Positions 17,125 to 25,129 of a stretch of DNA of 64,000 bases are shown here, piece after piece. The stretch is from PHAA01 sp022706565 (GTDB lineage Bacteria; Bacillota; Syntrophomonadia; Syntrophomonadales; Syntrophomonadaceae). Position 1 is the stretch's first letter; every line of letters begins with the position of its first letter. Position numbers and translations under genes: made by a program. The stretch spans positions 1 to 64,000 of the forward strand of contig JAXGLD010000002.1 of the NCBI GenBank assembly GCA_040769385.1. The letters are read 5' to 3'. The notes below the pieces were generated by a model, which was not told where the DNA came from, did no database searches, and saw nothing but the letters and a program-made list of their open reading frames with translations.

Positions 17125-18231
17125 TCACCACTCCTTGAGGTTTCCGCTAATCAAAATATCGGATCCGAACGTCTGCATCTCTATCGATTTGAGCAGCCAG
17201 GCCTCCTGCATCAGGGCCAGTCCCTGTCCGCCTACCGGGGTGGGTGCCTCCCGCCCGCCAATCAGTTTCGGGGCTATAAACCAATAGACTTTGTCCACCA
17301 TCTCGTGTTCGAGCAGGTAGCCATTGATCTCCCCTCCGCCTTCCACCAGGACGCTGCAAATCTCCATCCGCCCCAGGATCCGCATTACCTCCTCCAGGGG
17401 TACGATATCAGGCGGACAATCCAAACGAATGACATGGAGCCCCAACCTCTCCATCTTCAACTGGGTACGGGGGTCGGCCTGGTTGGAACAAAACACCAGG
17501 GTCCGCTGCCGCCGCGCGGTGCGGGCGATATTGCCGTCCAAGGGCATTTGCAGCCGGCCGTCGATGATTATCCGCACCGGGTCCTGCACGTCCTTGACCT
17601 GCAACCGGGTATTAAGGAGAGGATCATCCTTGAGGACCGTGCCGATCCCGACCAGGATACCGTCATAAATGTTGCGCAGCCGGTGGACCTCGTGCCGGGC
17701 ACTTTCACCGGTAACCCATCGGGAATCGCCGCTGTAGGTGGCGATCTTGCCGTCCAGGGTCATGGCGGTTTTAAGCGCTATCAACGGCTGCCCGGTTTGG
17801 ATATATTTCCAGAACACCTCATTCAAACGCCGGGACTGCTGTTCCAGCACTCCGGTTTCGACCTCGATCCCGGCCTCCCGCAGCTTGCGGAGCCCTTGGC
17901 CGGCCACCTTGGGATTGGGATCCAAAGCGGCGATCACTACCCGGGCCACTCCCGCTGCAATCACCGCATCGGCGCAGGGCGGGGTGCGGCCGAAATGGCT
18001 GCATGGTTCCAGGGTCACGTAGAGGGTGGCCCCCCGGGCCTGGTCGCCGGCCTGCTTCAAAGCATGGATCTCGGCATGGGGGGTTCCCGCCTGGTGATGA
18101 TAACCTTCCCCGATCACTTTATTGTCTTTGACCACCACCGCCCCTACCATAGGATTGGGGCTGGTACGACCCCGGGCCAACACTGCCAGCTCCAAGGCCT
18201 GCTGCATAAATTGTTGATCCGCATTTTTCAT
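17125..18231 (-). CDS. ribD: Bifunctional diaminohydroxyphosphoribosylaminopyrimidine deaminase / reductase
   Basis: RibD performs the deamination and side-chain reduction steps between GTP cyclohydrolase II and lumazine synthase. The N-terminal deaminase has the zinc site HAEIHAL and LEPCSHFGRTPPC; the C-terminal reductase has KTAMTLDGKIA and VEGGGEING. A longer open frame would run through the terminator at 18284-18316 and is not credible. The ATG at 18231 (MKNADQQFMQQALELA) follows AGAGGT and gives 368 residues, normal for the family. It is the first gene of the operon. Confidence 0.95.
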   Translation of the reverse strand: MKNADQQFMQQALELAVLARGRTSPNPMVGAVVVKDNKVIGEGYHHQAGTPHAEIHALKQAGDQARGATLYVTLEPCSHFGRTPPCADAVIAAGVARVVIAALDPNPKVAGQGLRKLREAGIEVETGVLEQQSRRLNEVFWKYIQTGQPLIALKTAMTLDGKIATYSGDSRWVTGESARHEVHRLRNIYDGILVGIGTVLKDDPLLNTRLQVKDVQDPVRIIIDGRLQMPLDGNIARTARRQRTLVFCSNQADPRTQLKMERLGLHVIRLDCPPDIVPLEEVMRILGRMEICSVLVEGGGEINGYLLEHEMVDKVYWFIAPKLIGGREAPTPVGGQGLALMQEAWLLKSIEMQTFGSDILISGNLKEW

Positions 18232-18283
18232 AATATTTATACCTCTATTGCCAAGTCCTCCAGCAGAGGAACCATTAGCTGAA

Positions 18284-18316
18284 TTAAAAAAACCCCGATA
18301 ATGATATCGGGGTTTT
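18284..18316 (-). terminator. Riboswitch expression platform: intrinsic terminator before ribD
   Basis: On the minus strand, arms CCCCGATA and TATCGGGG flank a four-base loop, with a run of Ts after the hairpin. It lies between the FMN aptamer and the ribD start, so FMN binding would favour termination. Confidence 0.9.
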
Positions 18317-18384
18317 ATTGAGCAGAAAATACGAGCATCCATACCGGGTCAGGCCGCCTCAACGCAACCACCCGCCATCGGCCC

Positions 18385-18492
18385 TTCTTCTCCCATCCAG
18401 ACTGTAACTGTCGGCCCCGGAATCTCACCGGATCCTGCCCTAAGGCTCGCGGGCTATACCGCCGATAGGGAATTCCACCCAACCCCGAAGAA
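18385..18492 (-). promoter_or_regulatory. FMN riboswitch (RFN element)
   Basis: Read on the minus strand the segment has the hallmark RFN blocks in order: CTTCGGGG, GGGTGGAATTCCC, GGCGGTATAGCCCGCGAGCC, GGTGAGATTCCGGGGCCGAC and GTCTGGATGGGAGAAGA. It heads the ribDEBAH operon and is followed by the terminator at 18284-18316. Together they should shut off riboflavin synthesis when FMN is abundant. Confidence 0.97.
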
Positions 18493-18567
18493 AGGAAGCA
18501 CTCCTATATATTGCGACGCTATTAGCATATTATCTTAGCATTAACGACATTATGAGTCAATGCCGGT

Positions 18568-18930
18568 CTAATTCGTCTTGCCTTTGATCTCCTCGTCGAT
18601 AATCTGTTTGATCTCGTTGACCATGATCCCGCCGGCGAATTTGGGCGTCCCATTGATTAGGGTGATCGGATAAGGATAGCCCATCTGCAGGACTTGGGCC
18701 ATGGTCGGGTAATTGCCCAGACCTTCCTTGTCCACGTCCACATATTTGACTTCCACTTTGTCTCCATAGGCCTGCTTGAGGTCGTCGGACAGTTTGGATG
18801 TTGCTTCGGTGTAATCGATAGTTGTACCACAACTAGCTGCAGCAGCGCAGTCGCTCGTACAGCTTCAACCGCCGCCCATGACCTGGGTGCCTTGCAGCAC
18901 TTCTACCAGGATCTTGTCTTGGTTTGCCAT
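18568..18930 (-). CDS. Predicted selenoprotein: small thioredoxin-fold-like protein with in-frame UGA (Sec22)
   Basis: Translation from the ATG at 18930, seven bases after AAAGGAGA, runs 21 codons to a TGA at 18865-18867. It then continues in the same frame for 98 more codons to a normal stop, giving 120 residues if the TGA is selenocysteine. U22 lies in a Gly-rich, Cys-rich loop (MGGGUSC; C24, C28, C34). The rest has thioredoxin-like features: a KVEVKYVDVDKEG strand, a YPYPITLING segment with a candidate cis-Pro, and a final helix. The region after the TGA can fold an AGC/GCU hairpin with a G-first loop about 16-21 nt downstream, a plausible bacterial SECIS. It resembles YuzD-like small redox proteins; exact family unknown. 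Confidence 0.75.
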
Positions 18931-19076
18931 AATAATTTCTCCTTTTAGATGTATTTCCATATACCATATCTCATCATACCAAGGCCGGTGGGCGAATTCA
19001 ACTGCCGCTCAACCGGTCGGGGTTGGAGTATAGCCTTAGGTTATTCCGACTATTTCCGACACCGGTCTGTCTCTGG

Positions 19077-19598
19077 CTAGACCTTTTGGGGTTCGGGATA
19101 ATCCTGCCCTTTGGTATCTACCGTCATTTTCTTGATGCGCTGTTCCTGGCGGGGCCGGTCATTACGGTCCCGGGAAACGCTGGCTATGGCATCGACTACC
19201 TCCATCCCCGCAGTCACCTTGCCAAAGGAAGCATACTGGCCGTCCAGATGAGGCGAATCGGCATGCATTATAAAGAACTGGGAGCCGGCCGAGTCAGGCA
19301 TCATGGAGCGGGCCATCGATAGTACTCCCCGGGTATGCTTGAGGTCGTTCTTGAAGCGGTTATGGCTGAACTCCCCTTTTATCGAATAACCGGGGCCGCC
19401 CATCCCGGTCCCCTGCGGGTCTCCGCCTTGGATCATGAAACCAGGTATCACCCGGTGAAAAATGACCCCATCATAGAAACCCTTCTTGATCAGACTGATA
19501 AAGTTATTGACCGTGTTGGGAGCAATCTCGGGATAGAGCTCGGCGGTGATGGTCTGGCCGTTTTCCATTTCGATGGTGACGATAGGTAATTGGCTCAT
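19077..19598 (-). CDS. Peptidyl-prolyl cis-trans isomerase, cyclophilin type
   Basis: The protein speeds proline isomerisation during folding. Cyclophilin motifs are present in order: FYDGVIFHRVIPGFMIQGGDPQGTGMGGPGY, MARSMMPDSAGSQFFIMHADSPHLDGQYASFGKV and a C-terminal core strand. The catalytic Arg in FHRVI is intact. An upstream in-frame ATG is rejected because AAGGAAG lies between it and the ATG at 19598. No signal peptide is visible, so it is a cytosolic form. The UGA-containing redox gene follows it on the same strand by about 146 bases. Confidence 0.94.
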   Translation of the reverse strand: MSQLPIVTIEMENGQTITAELYPEIAPNTVNNFISLIKKGFYDGVIFHRVIPGFMIQGGDPQGTGMGGPGYSIKGEFSHNRFKNDLKHTRGVLSMARSMMPDSAGSQFFIMHADSPHLDGQYASFGKVTAGMEVVDAIASVSRDRNDRPRQEQRIKKMTVDTKGQDYPEPQKV

Positions 19599-19640
19599 GT
19601 TTATCTTCCTTTCCATTGGTTACTCATTTAGAGTAAATGC

Positions 19641-19679
19641 ATTTAGATATTTTACCCTCTCCTGCCAGCTTTAGTCCAG
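19641..19679. repeat. 40-bp direct repeat, copy 1 (downstream of the xdh operon)
   Basis: The segment contains ATTTAG, then ATTTTACCCT, GCCAGCTT and AGTCCAG. It matches 24871-24910 in the same orientation with only a handful of differences. This copy lies just past the 3' end of the molybdenum hydroxylase operon. Confidence 0.7.
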
Positions 19680-19728
19680 CATATATGACCAGTTTCAATC
19701 CGGCTGGCAGGCAGCCTCATCAACCTGG

Positions 19729-20208
19729 TCAACCCAGCACCAGATACTCCTTGATGTCGAACTTCGCCAGCACTTCTTCCAGGCAACTTTCCCGCACGCA
19801 TATGGTCAGGTCGTTGCCGGTTCGCAGGACCCGAGTCAGGGTCGCCGCAAATCCGCGGCCACTCAGTTCCAGGGGGCCAATCTCATCGATGAAGATTTCG
19901 CCTCTGAATCCAGCCGCCATCAGGTCTTCAATTATCGAATCCCCCAGTTCAAAACCGGCTTGGGCAAAAATAAAACGGTCAAATTGAAAGGCGGGGACGA
20001 ATTGACCGGTATATTCTTCCTGCAGCAAAGCCAGGGGGGCGGTTCGCCCATCGGCCAGGGAGCATATTTGGTAACCCTGGAACCGGTCCCCTATATATAT
20101 TTTTGGGGAGATAAAACCGGCCGCGGTATTGGGCCGGCAGGCAGCATAGCGTCGCTGCATCCGGGTGGTCTTGCCGGAATCGATAGGACCGGATACGATG
20201 CGAATCAT
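19729..20208 (-). CDS. THEP1-like nucleoside-triphosphatase
   Basis: The 159-residue protein is a small P-loop NTPase. Walker A is GPIDSGKTT at the N-terminus and Walker B is IFIDEIGPLEL, the typical NTPase_1/THEP1 arrangement. Its start overlaps the stop of the preceding membrane-protein gene by four bases, so it is translationally coupled and belongs to the xdh operon as its last gene. In that context it may take part in maturing or loading the hydroxylase cofactor, but this is inference from position only. Confidence 0.85.
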   Translation of the reverse strand: MIRIVSGPIDSGKTTRMQRRYAACRPNTAAGFISPKIYIGDRFQGYQICSLADGRTAPLALLQEEYTGQFVPAFQFDRFIFAQAGFELGDSIIEDLMAAGFRGEIFIDEIGPLELSGRGFAATLTRVLRTGNDLTICVRESCLEEVLAKFDIKEYLVLG

Positions 20209-20819
20209 ATCAGAAATTGGGTGCCCAGGGCCAGGATAAAAGCCCCGACAGCCCAGTGGGGCTTGGCTTCAAGCTGCAGCTTGAAGTGCCCCCAGCGCAG
20301 GAAGGCATAGATTATGATGCTGTTGACGACGCTCTCCATGATGACGAAGCGCAGCGAGACCAGTATTCCATCGGTGACCAAGGCGGCCGGCAACCCAAAG
20401 CGGGATATTACGAAGAGATAACCCAGGAATATGGTGCGCCAGCCTGCACCCATAAAGAAAGCGGCCGGCCAGGTGAGGGTTTGCCCCCGGGTAGTATATA
20501 TATGGAAAAAACAAGCAACCACGATTCCTTCCAGCAATATGCAGATGGCCGGGTTTATGATTCGAATCGGTATGTAGACCGGCAGCAGGAAGTCTATCAT
20601 CTTGATGGCGGCAGCGATGATTGCGATATGGAATATTGACCAGCTCCGCCCGGTGGAGTCGACGACTTTTTTCATGAAGATAAATGCGATGGGAAACATC
20701 AGAAATCCTGGCAATCCCGGTATGGCAATGGCGGCCAGGTGCAAGAGGTTGCCCAGGCTGGCTTCGGCGATCCCCCACAGGGACCCCCAGAAAACGATGG
20801 TGGCCAGATAACGTTTCAT
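20205..20819 (-). CDS. Membrane protein of the molybdenum hydroxylase operon
   Basis: The 204-residue protein has about six hydrophobic helices and a Lys-containing C-terminal end. Segments include VFWGSLWGIAEASLGNLLHLA, AIAIPGLPGFLMFPIAFIFM and FVIMESVVNSIIIYAFL. Its overall look recalls ECF-type substrate-binding membrane components, but no specific family was recognised. It overlaps xdhB by four bases and the NTPase gene by four, so the three are co-translated. A role in substrate or cofactor transport for the hydroxylase is a guess from context. Confidence 0.75.
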   Translation of the reverse strand: MKRYLATIVFWGSLWGIAEASLGNLLHLAAIAIPGLPGFLMFPIAFIFMKKVVDSTGRSWSIFHIAIIAAAIKMIDFLLPVYIPIRIINPAICILLEGIVVACFFHIYTTRGQTLTWPAAFFMGAGWRTIFLGYLFVISRFGLPAALVTDGILVSLRFVIMESVVNSIIIYAFLRWGHFKLQLEAKPHWAVGAFILALGTQFLI

Positions 20820-21664
20820 TTCATCAACTCCCTGGTTAAATAATTTTCCAACAGACGCAGGGATACCTCCCGCCGGTACTGCTGGGTCGAGCGCACATCG
20901 TCCACCGGACTTAAAAGCCCCTGGTATATGTTTATGACCGCCGGAATGACTGCCTTAAGCCCGCTGGCATCCAAACCGGCCAGCAACCCTTCGGCGGCTG
21001 GACTCCGCACCACTGTCGGCGCCACCGCCCCTAAGGCAATCCTCACCCAATGGATGCGCTGCTTATCGTAATCGGCAGCCGCGTAGAATGATACTTTGGA
21101 TATGCTGTTGGCCTGGCGCTGGCCCACTTTGCGATAGTAATGGGTCCGGCACTTGATCAGGGGAATCTCGATGGCGGTCAGCAATTGGTCCGGCTCTAAA
21201 CAAGTCCGGCCCGGAGCGCTGATGAATTCGCTGATACTGACGGTTTGCCGCCCCCGGACCGACTCCAGATGAAGGCAGGCATCGAGAGCATAAAGCATCG
21301 GCAGGCTGTCCCCGGCCGGCGAGGCGTTGCAGATATTCCCACCCAGGGTAGCCAGATTGCGGATCGGCGGGGAGGCCATCTGGGCGATGGGACTCTTGAT
21401 ATGTTCAGGTACTAGAGGGTGTTCCAGGATTGCCGCCAGGGTGACGGCCGAGCCTATAAACAACCGCTCGTCCCGGATTTCTATTCCCTGCAGTTCCGGC
21501 AGGTGGCCGATCAAAACCACGGGACGATCGAAATGCGGGACCACTCCGCTCCAAGTCTTGTGCCTGACCATCAGGTCGGTGCCGCCGGCCAGCACGGTTG
21601 GTTTGGTGTCGGCTATGATACGCAAAGCCTGGGCCAAATCGGAGGGCCGGAAGGTGTTTACCAT
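20816..21664 (-). CDS. xdhB: Xanthine dehydrogenase-family FAD-binding subunit
   Basis: This 282-residue subunit carries FAD between the iron-sulfur clusters and NAD+. The FAD-binding motif VLAGGTDLMV and the family signature PPIRNLATLGGNICNASPAGD are clear, followed by the CO-dehydrogenase flavoprotein C-terminal domain. The ATG at 21664 has AAAGGAGGGGG upstream and overlaps the xdhC stop by seven bases; an upstream extension in the same frame lies inside xdhC and is rejected. The order xdhA-xdhC-xdhB is maintained. Confidence 0.93.
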   Translation of the reverse strand: MVNTFRPSDLAQALRIIADTKPTVLAGGTDLMVRHKTWSGVVPHFDRPVVLIGHLPELQGIEIRDERLFIGSAVTLAAILEHPLVPEHIKSPIAQMASPPIRNLATLGGNICNASPAGDSLPMLYALDACLHLESVRGRQTVSISEFISAPGRTCLEPDQLLTAIEIPLIKCRTHYYRKVGQRQANSISKVSFYAAADYDKQRIHWVRIALGAVAPTVVRSPAAEGLLAGLDASGLKAVIPAVINIYQGLLSPVDDVRSTQQYRREVSLRLLENYLTRELMK

Positions 21665-22137
21665 AGTCCCCCTCCTTTCCGGGCCGCTTCCAGGACGGCC
21701 TCCACGATCATCCCATAACCGGTGCAACGGCAGATATTGCCGGCCAGCCCTTCGCGAACCTGTTTTTCGGTGGGATAGGGATTGGCTGACAGGATAGCCT
21801 CCGCGGCCATGATCATGGCCGGGGTACAGAAGCCGCATTGGACTCCGCCCGCCTGGGCGAAACACCGCTGCAACAAATCGAAGCGAGGGGTGGAACGCAA
21901 CCCCTCGATGGTGGTGACCTGACGGCCGGCCACCGAGGCAATGGGGACCAGGCAGGAATTGACCAATCGGTTGTCGAGCAGCACCGAACAGGTGCCGCAC
22001 TCCCCTTCCCCGCAGCCTTCCTTGGTGCCGGTCAGCTGAAGGTCGTCGCGCAGCACATCCACCAGCCGTTTCAAGGGATGGGTGGAGAGAGTTACGGGCT
22101 GGCCGTTGAGCTTAAATTTGATCGTCGTCGTCGCCAC
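21658..22137 (-). CDS. xdhC: Xanthine dehydrogenase-family 2Fe-2S subunit
   Basis: The 159-residue protein binds two [2Fe-2S] clusters that pass electrons from the molybdenum site to FAD. The plant-ferredoxin-like cluster is GCGEGECGTCSVLLDNRLVNSC, shown here by its Cys pattern, and the second cluster is CGFCTPAMIM with CRCTGY. All eight cysteines are in place. It overlaps xdhA by 26 bases at its 5' end and xdhB by seven at its 3' end. Confidence 0.95.
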   Translation of the reverse strand: MATTTIKFKLNGQPVTLSTHPLKRLVDVLRDDLQLTGTKEGCGEGECGTCSVLLDNRLVNSCLVPIASVAGRQVTTIEGLRSTPRFDLLQRCFAQAGGVQCGFCTPAMIMAAEAILSANPYPTEKQVREGLAGNICRCTGYGMIVEAVLEAARKGGGLW

Positions 22138-24265
22138 TATGCATCAACTCCATAATGTATTCCGGAGTCAGCGGTATTTTCTTCACCTTACGGCCAATAG
22201 CATTCTGCACCGCCAGGGCCAAGGCCGGAGCTGCGCCCACCAGGGGCAGTTCACCCAGCCCCCGGGCCCCGAAAGGACCATCCGGGTAGGGATTATCCTC
22301 TATCAAACGGCTATGCACGGTGGGAAAATCCATGGAGGTAGGAATTATATAATTGGTCAGATTGGTCTGCCGCAAACGTCCTCCGATGGCCTCCAGCACT
22401 TCCATACCGCCGTAACCGAGGCCCTGTACCACGCCGCCCTCGATCTGGCCCTGAACGATCTTGCGGTCGATGGGGGTGCCGATGTCATAAACGGCCCAGA
22501 TCCCGGTGACCTCCACCGAACAAGTGAGCGGATCGACCTCCGCCTCCACCACCTGGGCGCCCCAGGAGTAGTCCAGGTAGGCGTTGCCGTCCAGTTTGAC
22601 CTTGTCCCAGTGCAGTTCGGCTGGGTATTGGAAATCCCGGTGCAGATCCAGCTCCGGCTCCTGCCAGCGGGTTTTCATCTCCGCGGCGCAATCAGCCAGT
22701 AAGCGACCCACGATCATTATGGTGCGGGAGGCCACGGTGGGCCCCGAATCGGGTGCGCTCGAGGTATCGGGGTAATTATGGGTCACTTGTTCCACAGGTA
22801 TGTCTAATGTCTGGGCCACGATCTTGCGCAGGGTGGTCAAGACCCCCTGCCCTATTTCGGTGCTGGATACAAATATCTCTACCCGCTCATCAGGGTATTT
22901 TCTCAGGCGCACCTGGGCCTTGATGATATCCTGTTCCCCGCTGCCGGTGAATCCGCAGCCATGGAAGAAGAAACTGCAGCCCAGGCCCCTAAGCTTTCCG
23001 TCAGCTTGAGAATAAGCCGGGAGCTTGCTGCGATATCCGGACAAGTCCTCCACTTCGGCGGCGATCCGTTCCAATATTATGTCGTTGCGAAGAAGTCCGC
23101 CGGTGGAAGAGGTATCGCCTTGGTGGAGGAAATGCCGGCGTTTGAATTCAATAGGGTCCTGGCCCAGGCGGCGGGCGATGTTTTCCATATGCACCTCCAC
23201 CGCGAAAAAGGCCTGGGGTCCTCCGAAACCCCGAAAAGCGCCGCTGACCACCTTGTTAGTGGCATAAGCCCGTCCGTGCACCTCCAGGTTGTTTATGTTG
23301 TAAACCCCGTTGGCGGAGAATATCATCCTCTGCAGCACCACGCTGGACAGGCCGGCATAGGCGCCCCCGTCCGCTTTTACCTCGATCTGGCGGCCGATGA
23401 CATTGCCCTGTTGGTCCAGGTAGCTGCGATATTTGATGATGGCGGGATGACGTTTGGTGGAACAGATGATATCCTCCTGGCGATCATAAACCAGTTGCAC
23501 CGGCCGGCCACTCTTGATGGCCGCCAGGGCGGCGTGCACCGCCGGAATAGAGGGGAATTCCTCCTTGCCCCCAAAGCCTCCGCCGGTTGGCAGCTGCACC
23601 ACCCGGATCCTTTCTTCGGGCCAGCCGAGGGCGTTGAGGAGGGCATCGGTGATGTAATAGGGGCATTGGATGGAACCATATACAGTGATGCGCTCGTCGG
23701 CATATACGGCCAGTACCGCCTGGGTTTCCAGGTATAGTTGTTCCTGGCAGCCGGTCTCGAATTGTTCCTCGATACACTGGTGGGAGGCGGCGATGGCAGC
23801 GGCCAGGTCACCTTTGGAGTAGCGGTATTCGACGAACCAGGGCTTGTCGCCACAGATAAAATCAGCCGCCCGGCTCTCCGCAGCGGCAATGTCCAGAACA
23901 GGATCCAGATCTTCGTACTGGACCTGAATGGAATCGATGATCTGCAGGATGGTGGCCTTGTCCGGTCCCACTACCAGCAATATCGGTTCACCTATGTAAT
24001 TAACCACATCCCGGGCTAAAAAAGGCTGGTCATCATAAACGATAGGAACCACGTTCTGGTTGGGAATGTCGTGTTGATCGACGATATAGTAATCCGGGGG
24101 CAGCTCCGGTACGCTAATCGCGCTGATACGAGCCCGGGGCCGTTCGGAGCGCAAGGTACGGGCATAAAGCATGCCGGGCATCTTGATATCAGCGCAATAT
24201 TGGGCCTGCCCGCTGACCTTGTCATCAAAATCGAAACGTTTGATGGGTGTGCTGATATCGTGCAC
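22112..24265 (-). CDS. xdhA: Molybdenum hydroxylase catalytic subunit (xanthine dehydrogenase/aldehyde oxidase family)
   Basis: The 717-residue subunit binds the molybdopterin cofactor and hydroxylates purines or other N-heterocycles or aldehydes. Family motifs include GGGFGGKEEFP, GAFRGFGGPQAFFAVE and EIGQGVLTTL, with the catalytic Glu in GARGLGELPLVG near the C-terminus. It follows mocA without a gap. Clostridial relatives of this arrangement include selenium-dependent hydroxylases that carry a labile Se atom rather than Sec. The selenium genes elsewhere in this window make that plausible, but the sequence does not prove it. Substrate unknown. Confidence 0.93.
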   Translation of the reverse strand: MHDISTPIKRFDFDDKVSGQAQYCADIKMPGMLYARTLRSERPRARISAISVPELPPDYYIVDQHDIPNQNVVPIVYDDQPFLARDVVNYIGEPILLVVGPDKATILQIIDSIQVQYEDLDPVLDIAAAESRAADFICGDKPWFVEYRYSKGDLAAAIAASHQCIEEQFETGCQEQLYLETQAVLAVYADERITVYGSIQCPYYITDALLNALGWPEERIRVVQLPTGGGFGGKEEFPSIPAVHAALAAIKSGRPVQLVYDRQEDIICSTKRHPAIIKYRSYLDQQGNVIGRQIEVKADGGAYAGLSSVVLQRMIFSANGVYNINNLEVHGRAYATNKVVSGAFRGFGGPQAFFAVEVHMENIARRLGQDPIEFKRRHFLHQGDTSSTGGLLRNDIILERIAAEVEDLSGYRSKLPAYSQADGKLRGLGCSFFFHGCGFTGSGEQDIIKAQVRLRKYPDERVEIFVSSTEIGQGVLTTLRKIVAQTLDIPVEQVTHNYPDTSSAPDSGPTVASRTIMIVGRLLADCAAEMKTRWQEPELDLHRDFQYPAELHWDKVKLDGNAYLDYSWGAQVVEAEVDPLTCSVEVTGIWAVYDIGTPIDRKIVQGQIEGGVVQGLGYGGMEVLEAIGGRLRQTNLTNYIIPTSMDFPTVHSRLIEDNPYPDGPFGARGLGELPLVGAAPALALAVQNAIGRKVKKIPLTPEYIMELMHSGDDDDQI

Positions 24266-24847
24266 TTACAATCCCCCCTGCGCGGCCAGCCAGACCTTGG
24301 CCTGCTGATAATCCTCCATGGTGTCGATATCGATCAGGATCCCGGGGCAATCCACGTCCAGTATGTATGGTTTTTGGCGGATCACATAATCCCTTAGGGT
24401 GGCGGTGTTGGGCTGAGATAGAATATCATCGATCGCAGTGCTCCGGAAAAGGACCGGGTGACCGGTTCGGCCCTGGTAAGCGGGCACCACCACCGGGGCA
24501 TCGACCTCCAGCAGGGCTTGGTAAACCCAGCTGCTGACCAAAGGATAATCCCCGGGCAGGAAAAAGAAACGTTCCGTGGTAATCAGCGGTAAACCCGTCT
24601 TTATGGAGGAGAACATACCTTGGTCATAGTCGCGGTTGTCCACCATCTCGACCTTGGACCAGGTCTCCAGTACCGGGCGGAGCAGGTGGCCCCGGTGTCC
24701 TGTTACCACAATGATGCGGGAGCACCAAGATTCCATGGGGGCGACCGCCCTTTCGATAAGGGTCCGTCCCTCCAGGTCGAGCAGCATCTTGTATTGTTCC
24801 CCGGTCCGCTGGGAGCGGCCCCCTGCTGCGATCAAACCCTCAACCAT
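24266..24847 (-). CDS. mocA: Molybdenum cofactor cytidylyltransferase-like nucleotidyltransferase (MocA/YgfJ)
   Basis: The enzyme attaches CMP to molybdopterin to make the cofactor form used by xanthine dehydrogenase-type hydroxylases. The N-terminal nucleotide-binding motif is LIAAGGRSQRTGEQYK and the metal-binding segment FLPGDYPLVS; the 193-residue length is typical. It is the first gene of the operon and abuts xdhA, which fits a dedicated cofactor-maturation role. A 40-bp repeat lies just upstream. Confidence 0.88.
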   Translation of the reverse strand: MVEGLIAAGGRSQRTGEQYKMLLDLEGRTLIERAVAPMESWCSRIIVVTGHRGHLLRPVLETWSKVEMVDNRDYDQGMFSSIKTGLPLITTERFFFLPGDYPLVSSWVYQALLEVDAPVVVPAYQGRTGHPVLFRSTAIDDILSQPNTATLRDYVIRQKPYILDVDCPGILIDIDTMEDYQQAKVWLAAQGGL

Positions 24848-24870
24848 ATCGGCCTCCGGGTGGGTGCTTT

Positions 24871-24910
24871 ATTTAGCTTATTTTACCCTGTCCCGCCAGC
24901 TTGAGTCCAG
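24871..24910. repeat. 40-bp direct repeat, copy 2 (upstream of the xdh operon)
   Basis: It matches 19641-19679 (shared ATTTAG, ATTTTACCCT, GCCAGCTT, AGTCCAG). The two copies bracket the mocA-to-NTPase operon almost exactly. The remaining gap to 25130 contains no recognised gene; AACGTCCG occurs twice in it (near 24954 and 25014). Confidence 0.7.
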
Positions 24911-25129
24911 TAAACAGGCCGGGAGGCATGGGGATGGTTCGAGCCAACTGCTAAACGTCCGTTTTGCGGATATCGGGGTATGCATATTATACTGGCTTCC
25001 ACGCTATCGTTTAACGTCCGCCCGTATACCATGCATGCCCCGGAGCAACTCTCAACTTGTTCAATGGCCCCCCTGATCATCCTGCTCGACCTGATCAACT
25101 GTCATCTCAAATCTTTCCTTGATATCTTA

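Noticed and set aside
17062..18282. Long plus-strand ORF of 406 residues.
   Set aside because: Antisense to ribD and its terminator; no motifs and no ribosome site.
18557..18832. 91-residue ORF overlapping the UGA-containing gene in another frame.
   Set aside because: Low-complexity composition and no ribosome site. The overlapping frame with the UGA has a good start and protein-like sequence.
20269..20778. Minus-strand ORF of 169 residues in another frame.
   Set aside because: Lies within the multi-pass membrane protein gene, whose frame shows clear hydrophobic helices and coupled start/stop overlaps.
22961..23737. Plus-strand ORF of 258 residues.
   Set aside because: Antisense to xdhA; no family signature.
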